Assembly: GCA_903859205.1 (NCBI GenBank)
Contig: CAIOLM010000018.1
Span: 74,895-138,894 of the forward strand
Origin: an uncultured Microbacteriaceae bacterium
Lineage (GTDB): Bacteria; Actinomycetota; Actinomycetes; Actinomycetales; Microbacteriaceae
DNA length: 64,000 nt
Reading direction: 5' to 3'
Shown: positions 51,821 to 59,922 of the stretch, piece by piece
Layout of the letters: the number at the start of each line of letters is the position of its first letter
Position numbering within the stretch: position 1 is the stretch's first letter
Position numbers and translations under genes: made by a program
The notes under the pieces: model-generated
Databases searched by the model: none
Told to the model about the DNA's origin: nothing
The model's input: the letters and a program-made list of their open reading frames with translations, nothing else

Positions 51821-52644
51821 TATTTCTTGTCTCGGTCGTATGCGCCCAGGCCTGGCTTGAACGTCTTCTTGTCGAGGAACTGTTCGAGGCCCTTGACGCG
51901 GCCACGCTCGGGGTCACGCATCGTCAGTTGAGCCGATTTTGCGGCAAGGTAGTCGGCTGACTGCTCGTAGTTCATGTCGGTCGACATGCGCAGAGCCTCT
52001 TTGGTCGAGCGAAGAGTCACCGGGTTGAGCTTGAGGAGGGTCTCGGTGAGCTCGCGGACAGCGCCGTCGAGCTCGGCGCGGGGCACAGAATCATTGACCA
52101 GGCCAATCTCTTTCGCGCGCTGACCGTCGAACGTTTTACCCGTGAGGGCGTAGTACATCGCATCGCGGTACCCCAGAGCCACGGTGACATCTTTTGTAAC
52201 CAGGCCACCGGGCAAGATGCCCCAGTTAACCTCGGAGAGCCCAAACTGAGCTTCGTCAGCGGCGATTGCGAGGTCGCACGAGACCAGTGGCATGAAGCCT
52301 CCGCCGAAGCACCAGCCATTGACTGCGGCAATCGTGACGCGCGGGAAGAAACGCAGTTTGTTATACGACCACTCACGCATGACGTACTTTGCTCGCTCCG
52401 ACAGCACGGGGTCATGTTCGGTATCGCGGAAGTACTCCTGCAGGTCCATGCCTGCGGTGAACGACTCGCCAGCACCGGTGAGCACCAGGACATCCGTTTG
52501 CGGATCGACCGCCAGGCGAGTGAGGGCATCGAGCATCTCTTCATTGAGCTGTGGGCTCATCGCGTTGCGCTTATTGGGTCTGTTGAGGGTGACCGTTGTG
52601 ACGCGGTTCTCGTTCTCTACCTTGATGCATTCGTAGTTGGGCAC
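51820..52644 (-). CDS. p-Hydroxycinnamoyl-CoA hydratase/lyase
   Basis: This 274-residue crotonase-fold enzyme hydrates feruloyl- or coumaroyl-CoA and splits it to acetyl-CoA and the benzaldehyde. Recognition rests on the RPNKRNAMSPQL, TAGMDLQEYF, NGWCFGGGF and FGLSEVNWGI blocks shared with Pseudomonas HCHL (Ech), including the expected Tyr71 and Glu138. The C-terminal KGLEQFLDKKTFKPGLGAY tail also matches. GTG 52644 was chosen because AAGGAG is five bases upstream; ATG 52689 lies within the promoter. It overlaps the CoA ligase, giving a complete ferulate-to-vanillin pair. Confidence 0.9.
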   Translation of the reverse strand: MPNYECIKVENENRVTTVTLNRPNKRNAMSPQLNEEMLDALTRLAVDPQTDVLVLTGAGESFTAGMDLQEYFRDTEHDPVLSERAKYVMREWSYNKLRFFPRVTIAAVNGWCFGGGFMPLVSCDLAIAADEAQFGLSEVNWGILPGGLVTKDVTVALGYRDAMYYALTGKTFDGQRAKEIGLVNDSVPRAELDGAVRELTETLLKLNPVTLRSTKEALRMSTDMNYEQSADYLAAKSAQLTMRDPERGRVKGLEQFLDKKTFKPGLGAYDRDKK

Positions 52645-52685
52645 CGTTGCTCCTTGAAGTAATGCGCCAATCGCGCTTGAGTCAA

Positions 52686-52714
52686 ACATATAACCAAATA
52701 ATGATTGCCGTCAA
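52686..52714 (-). promoter_or_regulatory. Promoter of the hydratase/lyase - CoA ligase operon
   Basis: On the minus strand TTGACG (52714-52709) is followed after 16 bp by TATATG (52692-52687), leaving a leader of about 35-40 bases before GTG 52644. The -10 lies in GGTTATATGTTT, similar to the CTGTTATATGTTT before the ABC operon. Confidence 0.5.
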
Positions 52715-52730
52715 CGCGTTGATATATGAG

Positions 52731-53543
52731 TTAGATAAACATCTCTCCGTAGAGGTCGCCTGATTTGGCAGAAAGCGCCGAGTGGGCCCTTTCGAACAGC
52801 TCACGTGCTTTCTCGCCACTCCAGCCGGTGGGCTGCAATTCAGCAGGAAGGTGCGGGTCGCGTTTGCCAAACTCGCGGTAAGAATGGACTAGTTCAATTC
52901 GGTGGCGAAGGGACTGTCGGGGGTCTTCGCACGCCTCTTTATACGTGGGTGTTTTGGCTGTCACCCACGCGACGAATGCCTCATACTCTTGACGCAGCGA
53001 GTTCATGTCCCAGCATCGTTCAACCAGATTGCGGTCAGCTTCGAGGCCCGTGGAGCGTGTCGTAAGCAGTGTGAGCTTGGCTGATTTCAAATGCGATGTC
53101 GCTGCGGCGATGTCGTCGAGCTGGCCCTGAGGCCGAATCCAGGTCGCCGGTGCCAGCGGGCCAAACCCTAACCACATGAGCTGCTTTCGCAATTCATCAC
53201 GTGTTTGTCGGTCGCTCTCGGGCACGGTGTAAATCACCATCGACCAGTTACCACTCCATGGCGCAACCGAAGCTTGGTGCATGCGCTGCGCTGCCTCGTG
53301 GATGTTCTCAACGGCTGTTGAACTGATCGTGTAGATCGACTCACGGCCCTCGTGTCTTACATCGAACCAACCGCGCTCACGAAGGCGAGCAAGCGTCACG
53401 CGCATGGTGGGGCCGGGAATGCCCAGCTCTTCACCAAGCTCAACGAGCGACTTGAGACGCAGTGTCCGGCCACCGCTTCGTCGAATGTCTCCGAGCAGGT
53501 CCAAGACCAGCGCACCGGGTCGCGTTGTCATGTCTGTGCTCAC
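52731..53543 (-). CDS. PaaX-family transcription regulator
   Basis: This 270-residue regulator has an N-terminal winged helix (GDIRRSGGRTLRLKSLVELG and GIPGPTMRVTLARLRERGWF, residues 18-60) and a C-terminal PaaX domain. PaaX represses phenylacetate genes by sensing an aryl-CoA; this paralogue sits between the hydroxycinnamoyl-CoA genes and a divergent acyl-CoA dehydrogenase operon, so a hydroxycinnamoyl-CoA or related thioester may be its effector. GTG 53543 has no ribosome site but TAGTAT six bases upstream, suggesting a leaderless transcript; ATG 53531 is the alternative. Confidence 0.85.
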   Translation of the reverse strand: MSTDMTTRPGALVLDLLGDIRRSGGRTLRLKSLVELGEELGIPGPTMRVTLARLRERGWFDVRHEGRESIYTISSTAVENIHEAAQRMHQASVAPWSGNWSMVIYTVPESDRQTRDELRKQLMWLGFGPLAPATWIRPQGQLDDIAAATSHLKSAKLTLLTTRSTGLEADRNLVERCWDMNSLRQEYEAFVAWVTAKTPTYKEACEDPRQSLRHRIELVHSYREFGKRDPHLPAELQPTGWSGEKARELFERAHSALSAKSGDLYGEMFI

Positions 53544-53545
53544 GA

Positions 53546-53560
53546 TTGGATACTATCCAA
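53546..53560. promoter_or_regulatory. Palindromic operator overlapping the PaaX-gene -10
   Basis: TTGGATA-C-TATCCAA is a perfect 7-bp inverted repeat around one base. On the minus strand it contains TAGTAT, the probable -10, and ends three bases before the GTG. A regulator bound here would block its own transcription. A second palindrome, AGATATATCT (53601-53610), lies near the acyl-CoA dehydrogenase start. Confidence 0.6.
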
Positions 53561-53640
53561 AGTCATTCTGTAACAACAGCACGTCAGGGTGTAGAGTTTT
53601 AGATATATCTTTTTTCAACGTGAGTTAGAGGAACGCGAGC

Positions 53641-55800
53641 ATGAGCAACATTGAGCTTCCGAATGGCGCACCCGGCCTCGATGCCGAGGAGCTCGAAGCA
53701 CTCGTCGATTCAGTTCGAGGAGTTTGTGCTGGGCTGTGGCCCGACGCAACCGCATCGGCAACCGGTGACCTCGCTGAACTCTGGACGGCAGCAGTGCGAC
53801 AAGGATGGACCGAGCTCGGCAGCCCGGAGCTGCTGACCGCCGCCATTGCGATCCAGGCCGAGCTCGGGCGTCACGCAGCACCACTTCCGATCGTCGATAT
53901 CTTTCTCGCTTCGCTTGTCGCGCAGCTCCATGGCGATGACGCGCTGGTGGCTGCCATCGCTGATGGAAGCGTGCGCCCTGTTGTCGCTCATCCGCTTAAC
54001 GCGGGTAATGCGCAGCGCGGCGTCGTACGCCACGTCGAGGCGGCGACGGTTGCAACGCACATCCTCATTGCACACCCGGGCAACGATTCTTTGGGCTGGC
54101 ACAGTCTGAGCGATGCCGAGGTCACCCCGCTTGGGGGAATGGCCGTGCCGTCCTGGTCACAGGTGCGCGTCACATCTGAGCCAGAGTGGAGCGTCCCGCT
54201 CAGTGATTTCCCTGATTTCTTACGCATCCGTCGTATCGGTCTGGCTGCTCGAGCCACTGCCGCAGTTGCGCGCACTCACGAGTACGCGCTTGAGCACGCG
54301 AATCAGCGCAAACAATTCGGCAAGCTCATTGGCTCTTTCCAGGCTGTCTCACATCGACTCGTCAACTCCGCGATCACGCTCACTGCCGCTGAAGAACTCC
54401 TGGGTCACATTGGCGAGTTGTATGCGGCACAGGATCCCGCCTGGGTTCTCGCCAGTGAGATTTACATCGAGTACATCGAAGAGAAGCTGCCGAGCATCCA
54501 ATTCGACTCGCACCACACCCTTGCCGCGATCGGATACTTCGATGAGAGCGCCGCACCATGGTTGTTCCGTCGAGCTCATGCTGACCTGGCCCAGCTTGCG
54601 GCAATCACATCAGATCACAGCGTTGGCGAGTACCTCCTGGATTCCGGCCTGAGCCTGCCCGAGTACGACCGCGGACCCGCTGCGGCGGCGATTCGTAACG
54701 AAGTCTTCGAGGCATTTGGCCCGTGGATGAATGGCGCACCTCCACACCTGCACACCTGGAAAGACGACGCGCGTCAGGTTTTGCGTGATCGAAACTGGAT
54801 CGGCGTGGGCTGGCCGAAAGAGTTCGGCGGCGGCGGTTGGGACGTGAGCTCGGTCATGGCGTTCTCAGAGGCCATCGCGTATGCCGCGCCTCCAGTTGGA
54901 AACATTTGGATGGGCATCAACTCAATTGCTCCCATGGTGATGAAGGTCGGCACACACGAGTTGCAGGAACTCGTCATCGCCGAGGTCAAAAAGGGTGACC
55001 TGTCGATTGCACTCGGCTACTCGGAGCCCGAGGCGGGCTCCGACCTTGCATCGCTGACCACGCGCGCCGAGCGTGTTGACGGAGGGTGGCGCATCAACGG
55101 CCAAAAGATGTGGGGAACCTGCTTCCCTGATTCTCGCTGGGTCGTGCTGGCAGCTCGCACCGACCCCGATGCCTCACCTCGCCACGCGGGTATCAGCATG
55201 TTCTTGGTCGATACCGACTCCGAGGGAATTACTGTCAGCCCGCACACCTCACTCGGTGGAGACGTTTCAGCAACCACGTTCTGGGACAACGTTTTCGTTC
55301 CAGAAAGCCGCCTCATCGGAAAAGAGAACGAAGGCTGGGCGGCTCTCATGACCGCCCTGGCAAGCGAGCGGGTGCTCATTGGAGCAGCGGTGATGCGAAC
55401 ACACCGCGCCTTTGATCGTTTACTCACGCTCTTGCGCGCTAATCCTGAAGCGGTGACTCCTCGCCGTCGAGGTTCCTACTCGAGTGAAATTGGCCGGCTT
55501 GCCGTTGGGCTCCAGGCTGCCCGCGCCTTGGTCAACCGTGCCGTGCGCGAGATTGCCTCCGGCGAAAGTGGATCGGCGCCCATGGCAAAGATCGCGGCGA
55601 CAGAGATGTCTGAAGACCTGAATGCGACAGCGGTGAGCCTTCTGGGGCCTGACTCCTTGTACGAGTGGGGTGTTGACGGCGCCTCGGGCGACGGATATTT
55701 CGAAGACGGCTTGCGCGTATCCATGATGGGCGTCATTGCCGGTGGAACTGGTGACATTCAGAGAAACATGGTTGCTCGCACGATTGGGTTGCCCAAGTAA
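53641..55800 (+). CDS. Double-length acyl-CoA dehydrogenase
   Basis: This 719-residue protein is two acyl-CoA-dehydrogenase units in tandem. The N-terminal unit (to about 340) retains the C-terminal helical part (EHANQRKQFGKLIGSFQAV) but lacks a clear FAD/substrate loop. The C-terminal unit (about 355-719) has GWPKEFGGGGWD, GYSEPEAGSDLASL, INGQKMWGT and a final GGTGDIQRNM. Only the second unit is likely catalytic. ATG 53641 follows GAGGAACG. It is followed by ETF genes, its expected electron acceptor. The substrate is an aryl- or acyl-CoA, unidentified. Confidence 0.88.
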   Translation: MSNIELPNGAPGLDAEELEALVDSVRGVCAGLWPDATASATGDLAELWTAAVRQGWTELGSPELLTAAIAIQAELGRHAAPLPIVDIFLASLVAQLHGDDALVAAIADGSVRPVVAHPLNAGNAQRGVVRHVEAATVATHILIAHPGNDSLGWHSLSDAEVTPLGGMAVPSWSQVRVTSEPEWSVPLSDFPDFLRIRRIGLAARATAAVARTHEYALEHANQRKQFGKLIGSFQAVSHRLVNSAITLTAAEELLGHIGELYAAQDPAWVLASEIYIEYIEEKLPSIQFDSHHTLAAIGYFDESAAPWLFRRAHADLAQLAAITSDHSVGEYLLDSGLSLPEYDRGPAAAAIRNEVFEAFGPWMNGAPPHLHTWKDDARQVLRDRNWIGVGWPKEFGGGGWDVSSVMAFSEAIAYAAPPVGNIWMGINSIAPMVMKVGTHELQELVIAEVKKGDLSIALGYSEPEAGSDLASLTTRAERVDGGWRINGQKMWGTCFPDSRWVVLAARTDPDASPRHAGISMFLVDTDSEGITVSPHTSLGGDVSATTFWDNVFVPESRLIGKENEGWAALMTALASERVLIGAAVMRTHRAFDRLLTLLRANPEAVTPRRRGSYSSEIGRLAVGLQAARALVNRAVREIASGESGSAPMAKIAATEMSEDLNATAVSLLGPDSLYEWGVDGASGDGYFEDGLRVSMMGVIAGGTGDIQRNMVARTIGLPK

Positions 55801-55839
55801 ACACGCGCGCGAGCGTTGGTGAGAGTGAAAAGGGATGCG

Positions 55840-56613
55840 ATGAAGATTCTTGTACTGGTTAAAGAGGTTCCCGACACTTACGGAGACCGCAAACTCAACC
55901 TGATCACAGGCCTTGCTGAACGAGACGCAAGCGACAAAGTTCTCGATGAAATCGGTGAACGCGCGATTGAAGCGGCTGTTTCTCACGCCGAATCGAACGC
56001 GGGCACCGAGGTTGTGGTGCTTTCCGTCGGGCCCGATTCGGTCCCCAACTCACTGCGCAAGGGGCTAGCCATGGGTGCCGACAAGGCGGTTCATGTGCTT
56101 GACGAAAAAATGCGCGGAGCCGACCTGACACTGACTGCCGAGGTGCTTGCCGCTGCCGCTGCACAGGTCGGCTACGACCTCATCCTCACCGGAGACCTGT
56201 CAACCGATGGTGTCGGGGGAGTCATCCCGTCGATGCTCGCCGAACACCTGGGTCTTCCGCACGTGACCAACCTCACGTCTCTGGCTATTGCCAACTCGGA
56301 AGTTCGTGGCACACGCGATTCTGACTCCGGCACTATGACGGTGAGCGCACCACTTCCTGCCGTGGTTTCGATCACAGACCGCCTGCCCGATCCGCGTTTT
56401 CCCAACTTCAAAGGCATCATGGCGGCGAAGAAAAAACCGTTCGAGACCGTAACGCTCGCCGACCTCGGGGTCGACCCTGCCTCCGAAGCACCGCGCTCGA
56501 TCATCATTGCGATCAGTGAAAAGCCAGCGCGTGGAGCGGGAATCAAGATCGTTGACGAAGGTGACGCGGGTAACCAGCTCGCTGACTTTCTTGTTCAGAA
56601 CCGACTGGTCTAA
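55840..56613 (+). CDS. etfB: Electron transfer flavoprotein beta subunit
   Basis: This 257-residue ETF beta subunit binds AMP and docks to acyl-CoA dehydrogenases. [15 protein letters not shown] opens the fold, and [25 protein letters not shown] and [22 protein letters not shown] match the family signature. ATG 55840 follows AAAAGGGA; an in-frame GTG at 55816 is less likely. The 11-bp gap to the alpha subunit and adjacency to the acyl-CoA dehydrogenase indicate a dedicated ETF in addition to any housekeeping copy. Confidence 0.93.
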   Translation: MKILVLVKEVPDTYGDRKLNLITGLAERDASDKVLDEIGERAIEAAVSHAESNAGTEVVVLSVGPDSVPNSLRKGLAMGADKAVHVLDEKMRGADLTLTAEVLAAAAAQVGYDLILTGDLSTDGVGGVIPSMLAEHLGLPHVTNLTSLAIANSEVRGTRDSDSGTMTVSAPLPAVVSITDRLPDPRFPNFKGIMAAKKKPFETVTLADLGVDPASEAPRSIIIAISEKPARGAGIKIVDEGDAGNQLADFLVQNRLV

Positions 56614-56624
56614 GGAGAGAGAAC

Positions 56625-57599
56625 ATGACGCAGTTTCCTCAAGATTCAATTCTCGTTCTCGCTGACGTGACGCCTTCGGGTGAGCTGGCATCGAGTGTTC
56701 CCGCACTTATTGGTGCCGCGAGCACCGTGGGCACACCCGTCGTCCTCCTCGTGACGGCGGCGGGTCAGGGTCAGGCAGCCGCTGCGGCCGTCGGTGTGGC
56801 GGGAGCCGCACACGTGCTGGTGACAGAGTCGGCTTCGCAAGCTCTGACGGTGCCAACTGTGGATGCCCTAGTCGCAGCGACCGCTCTGGTGAGCCCCGGC
56901 GCCATTCTCATTTCACACTCGGTCGAAGGAAAAGACGTTGCTGGTCGATTCGCAGCACGCACCAAGAACGCGATTGCGATCGATGCAGTGTCGGTTGGAC
57001 GTGACGCGGAGGGCATCTTTGCACACCACTCCGTTTACGGAGGCGCGTACGAGGTTGACTCGGCCACAACATTTGGTACACCAGTCATCACCGTGCGCCA
57101 GGGAGCAATCGAAGAGAGGGTTGCAGCAACAACGCCAGCCGTTCAGGCTCTCGAAGTGACCTTCTCGAACACCCCCTCGGCCACGGTGGAATCCTTTGAG
57201 GCAGCCACGGTTACTTCTTCGCGCCCTGACCTGCGAGGGGCGGCAAAAGTTGTCGCTGGGGGTCGAGGCCTCGGGTCGGCCGAGAAATTTGCCTTGACCG
57301 AGCAGCTCGCCGACGCGCTTGGGGCAGCTGTTGGCGCCTCGCGAGCAGCCGTCGACGCAGGTTACATCGGAGCAAGTCACCAGGTCGGACAAACCGGTGT
57401 TTCCGTTGCACCACAGCTCTATGTGGCGCTTGGAATCTCAGGGGCTATTCAGCACCGTGCGGGCATGCAAACGTCTAAAACGATCGTTGCCATTAATAAA
57501 GATGCTGACGCACCGATTTTTGAGGTTGCCGACTTCGGCGTCGTTGGAGATGTCTTCACCGTTGTTCCGCAATTGATTGCCGCACTCGAGGCGCGATAA
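56625..57599 (+). CDS. etfA: Electron transfer flavoprotein alpha subunit
   Basis: This 324-residue ETF alpha subunit carries the FAD. The C-terminal FAD domain is clear: [33 protein letters not shown] and the [20 protein letters not shown] signature, then [23 protein letters not shown] 56625 follows AAGGAGAG. It is co-transcribed with etfB and is followed, two bases after its stop, by a cytochrome b-like gene rather than a known ETF-quinone oxidoreductase. Confidence 0.93.
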   Translation: MTQFPQDSILVLADVTPSGELASSVPALIGAASTVGTPVVLLVTAAGQGQAAAAAVGVAGAAHVLVTESASQALTVPTVDALVAATALVSPGAILISHSVEGKDVAGRFAARTKNAIAIDAVSVGRDAEGIFAHHSVYGGAYEVDSATTFGTPVITVRQGAIEERVAATTPAVQALEVTFSNTPSATVESFEAATVTSSRPDLRGAAKVVAGGRGLGSAEKFALTEQLADALGAAVGASRAAVDAGYIGASHQVGQTGVSVAPQLYVALGISGAIQHRAGMQTSKTIVAINKDADAPIFEVADFGVVGDVFTVVPQLIAALEAR

Positions 57600-57601
57600 C
57601 A

Positions 57602-58669
57602 ATGACCGATTCAGGCACTCCATCGCGCCGCCAGGGCCTGCCTCGGCAGGCGGATGCCGTGCAGCCTGAAGTCTCGGAACCGACACCTGAAACTTCGGTG
57701 ACGGCACCGGCCTCCGACGTACCGGCCCCCGGCGTGCCGGGCCTCTCTGCGCCGCCTGTTGTAACTTCGGTTGCCCGGCCGGCATCCAAGGTGAACCGCA
57801 AGCGCGTTGCCTGGGCTATCGGAATCGTCATCGTCGCTGCGATTATCGTCGCCATCGCAAAAGTCCTCATGACTACGAGTGCAGTTCAGAGTTTCGTGCA
57901 GACCTACCCGGGTGCAACCGAACTCCCCGCCGGAGCTCCCGTGGGAATACCGGCCTGGCTCGGCTGGCAGCACTTCTTCAATGTCTTTTTGATGGTCCTG
58001 ATCGTGCGCACCGGCTGGAGAGTTCGCACCGAGCAACGGCCACAGGTGTTCTGGACGCCACGATGGCGCTGGATGGGAACGACCAAAGTATCGCTCAACA
58101 TCTGGTTTCACCAGGGTCTTGATGTGCTCTGGCTGATCAACGGTGTTGTGTTCATCGTCTTGCTCTTCGTGAAGGGCCAGTGGATGCGCATTGTGCCTAC
58201 CAGCTGGGAGATTTTTCCAAACGCAGTCTCTGCCGCCCTGCAGTATGCGAGCTTTGATTGGCCGACCGAAAACGGCTGGGTCAACTACAACAGCCTGCAA
58301 GTGCTGGCTTATTTCGTCACGGTCTTTATTGCAGCTCCACTCGCGATTGTGACTGGCGTACGGATGTCTGGAGTGTGGCCACAGCGCGCTGCGAAGCTCA
58401 ACCGGGTCTACCCGATTGAGGTGGCTCGCGCGATTCACCTTCCGGTGATGTTCTATTTTGTCGCCTTCATCATTGTTCACGTCGTGCTGGTTCTGACCAC
58501 GGGCGCATTGCGCAACCTCAACCACATGTATGCCGGTCAAGACGACGTCAGCTGGCTAGGGTTCGGTATTTTTGTGGTTTCACTTGTGGTTATTGTCGGT
58601 GCCTGGTTCGCCGCGCGTCCGCTTGTGATTGCCCCGATAGCCCGCTTGTTCGGCAAAGTCGGGCGTTAG
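57602..58669 (+). CDS. Cytochrome b561-like membrane protein
   Basis: This 355-residue membrane protein has a Pro-rich cytoplasmic N-terminus (residues 1-60), an anchor helix (VAWAIGIVIVAAIIVAIA) and about five further helices. Four His in or near helices (H124, H170, H279, H293) could ligate two b hemes, as in b561-type or thiosulfate/formate-reductase cytochrome subunits. It should pass electrons to or from quinone. ATG 57602 is two bases after the etfA stop. This context suggests an ETF- or flavin-linked quinone reductase, which is inference. Confidence 0.8.
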   Translation: MTDSGTPSRRQGLPRQADAVQPEVSEPTPETSVTAPASDVPAPGVPGLSAPPVVTSVARPASKVNRKRVAWAIGIVIVAAIIVAIAKVLMTTSAVQSFVQTYPGATELPAGAPVGIPAWLGWQHFFNVFLMVLIVRTGWRVRTEQRPQVFWTPRWRWMGTTKVSLNIWFHQGLDVLWLINGVVFIVLLFVKGQWMRIVPTSWEIFPNAVSAALQYASFDWPTENGWVNYNSLQVLAYFVTVFIAAPLAIVTGVRMSGVWPQRAAKLNRVYPIEVARAIHLPVMFYFVAFIIVHVVLVLTTGALRNLNHMYAGQDDVSWLGFGIFVVSLVVIVGAWFAARPLVIAPIARLFGKVGR

Positions 58670-58678
58670 GGCAGCACC

Positions 58679-59881
58679 GTGAAGCTCACAGAGATCGTTG
58701 CACTCGTCAAATTTCAAAAACCGGATTTTTCACCGGTGCGACGCCGGCTTGCCAGCAGTCACGACATTCACGCGCTGAGGCTGGCTGCCCGAAAAGCGAG
58801 TCCACGACCGGTCTTTGACTACGTCGATGGAGGTGCTGATGACGAAATCAGCATGGCGGCAAACGAACATGCATTTACCCGACGTCGCTTTATTCCCTTT
58901 GCACTAACCGGAGTCGCAAAGGTCGACCCCTCGACCACGATCTTCGGTCAGTCGCTGGCACTTCCTCTGGTGCTTGCTCCTACTGGCTTGACCCAGATGA
59001 TGCACTCCGCTGGAGAAAAATCTGTCGCGACAGCTGCTAAAAAGCATGGGCTTCCCTACACGCTCTCGACCTTGGGTACGACCTCTATTGCTGACCTAGC
59101 TGCGGCTGAGCACGGCGATCTCTGGTTCCAGCTCTATGTGGGCAAAGACCGTGAGCGCTCGCTCGCGCTGGTCGATGAGGCAGCCGATCACGGATACAAG
59201 GTGCTCGTCATCGCGGTTGACACGCCTGTCTCGGGGCGCCGTCTTCGAGACATGCGCAACGGGTTGACTCTGCCCCCTGCACTCAATTTCAAGAGCATCG
59301 CCGGAATCGCAATTCGCCCAGGGTATTGGCTGCGCATGCTCACCAGCCCAGGAATGTCTTTCGAAAATCTCAAGATCAAAGGGTCAACCGTTCGCGAGCT
59401 CAAGGGTGCTGCCGCCTGGTTTGACCCCGACATTAGCTGGGAAGACATTGAAGTGATCCGCAAGCGGTGGAAGGGCAAACTCATCCTGAAGGGTCCCCTC
59501 GGAGTAGCGGATGCACGTCGCGCGGTCGACCTGGGCGTCGACGGTATTCAGCTCTCGAACCACGGCGGTCGTCAACTCGATCGCACGGTTGCCCCACTCG
59601 ATCTCGTGGCAGCGGTTCGTGCAGAGATCGGGCCGAACGTGACCCTCATTGTCGATTCGGGGATTCGAAGCGGTGCCGACATCGCAATGGCGCTCGCTCT
59701 CGGTGCTGATGCGGCGGCAATTGGTCGCGCTTACCTGTTTGGCCTCATGGCTGGCGGTGAGGCAGGTGTTGACCGCGCTCTGACGATTCTGAGCACGGAG
59801 TTCACTCGCACGATGCAGCTCCTCGGAGTCACGAGCATCAAGGCGTTACGTGACGAAGGCCCCAACCTTCTCACTGACTAG
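58679..59881 (+). CDS. FMN-dependent alpha-hydroxy-acid dehydrogenase (LldD/MftD-like)
   Basis: This 400-residue FMN TIM-barrel enzyme has an N-terminal PVFDYVDGGADDEISMAAN, phosphate-binding VDSGIRSGADIAMALALGA, and the catalytic SNHGGRQLD with His295. Such enzymes oxidise lactate, mandelate or glycolate, passing electrons to a quinone or a carrier; MftD of mycofactocin clusters is related, but no mycofactocin genes are here. GTG 58679. It follows the cytochrome b gene by 9 bp, so electrons may go to that protein. The aromatic setting makes mandelate-type substrates plausible. Confidence 0.88.
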   Translation: MKLTEIVALVKFQKPDFSPVRRRLASSHDIHALRLAARKASPRPVFDYVDGGADDEISMAANEHAFTRRRFIPFALTGVAKVDPSTTIFGQSLALPLVLAPTGLTQMMHSAGEKSVATAAKKHGLPYTLSTLGTTSIADLAAAEHGDLWFQLYVGKDRERSLALVDEAADHGYKVLVIAVDTPVSGRRLRDMRNGLTLPPALNFKSIAGIAIRPGYWLRMLTSPGMSFENLKIKGSTVRELKGAAAWFDPDISWEDIEVIRKRWKGKLILKGPLGVADARRAVDLGVDGIQLSNHGGRQLDRTVAPLDLVAAVRAEIGPNVTLIVDSGIRSGADIAMALALGADAAAIGRAYLFGLMAGGEAGVDRALTILSTEFTRTMQLLGVTSIKALRDEGPNLLTD

Positions 59882-59901
59882 TAAGAGGGCCGGGGCCTTC
59901 G
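59854..59901 (+). terminator. Inverted repeat spanning the end of the FMN dehydrogenase gene
   Basis: CGAAGGCCCC (59854-59863, inside the coding end) pairs perfectly with GGGGCCTTCG (59892-59901), with a 28-nt loop that includes the stop codon. It may terminate the operon or stabilise its 3' end. No T-tail follows. Confidence 0.45.
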
Positions 59902-59922
59902 AAAACGACTCTCGCCGTTGTG

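Noticed and set aside
58679-59881. Mycofactocin MftD
   Set aside because: Similarity to the LldD/MftD family is real, but no mftA precursor, mftB or mftC radical-SAM gene lies in the window, so the symbol is not assigned.
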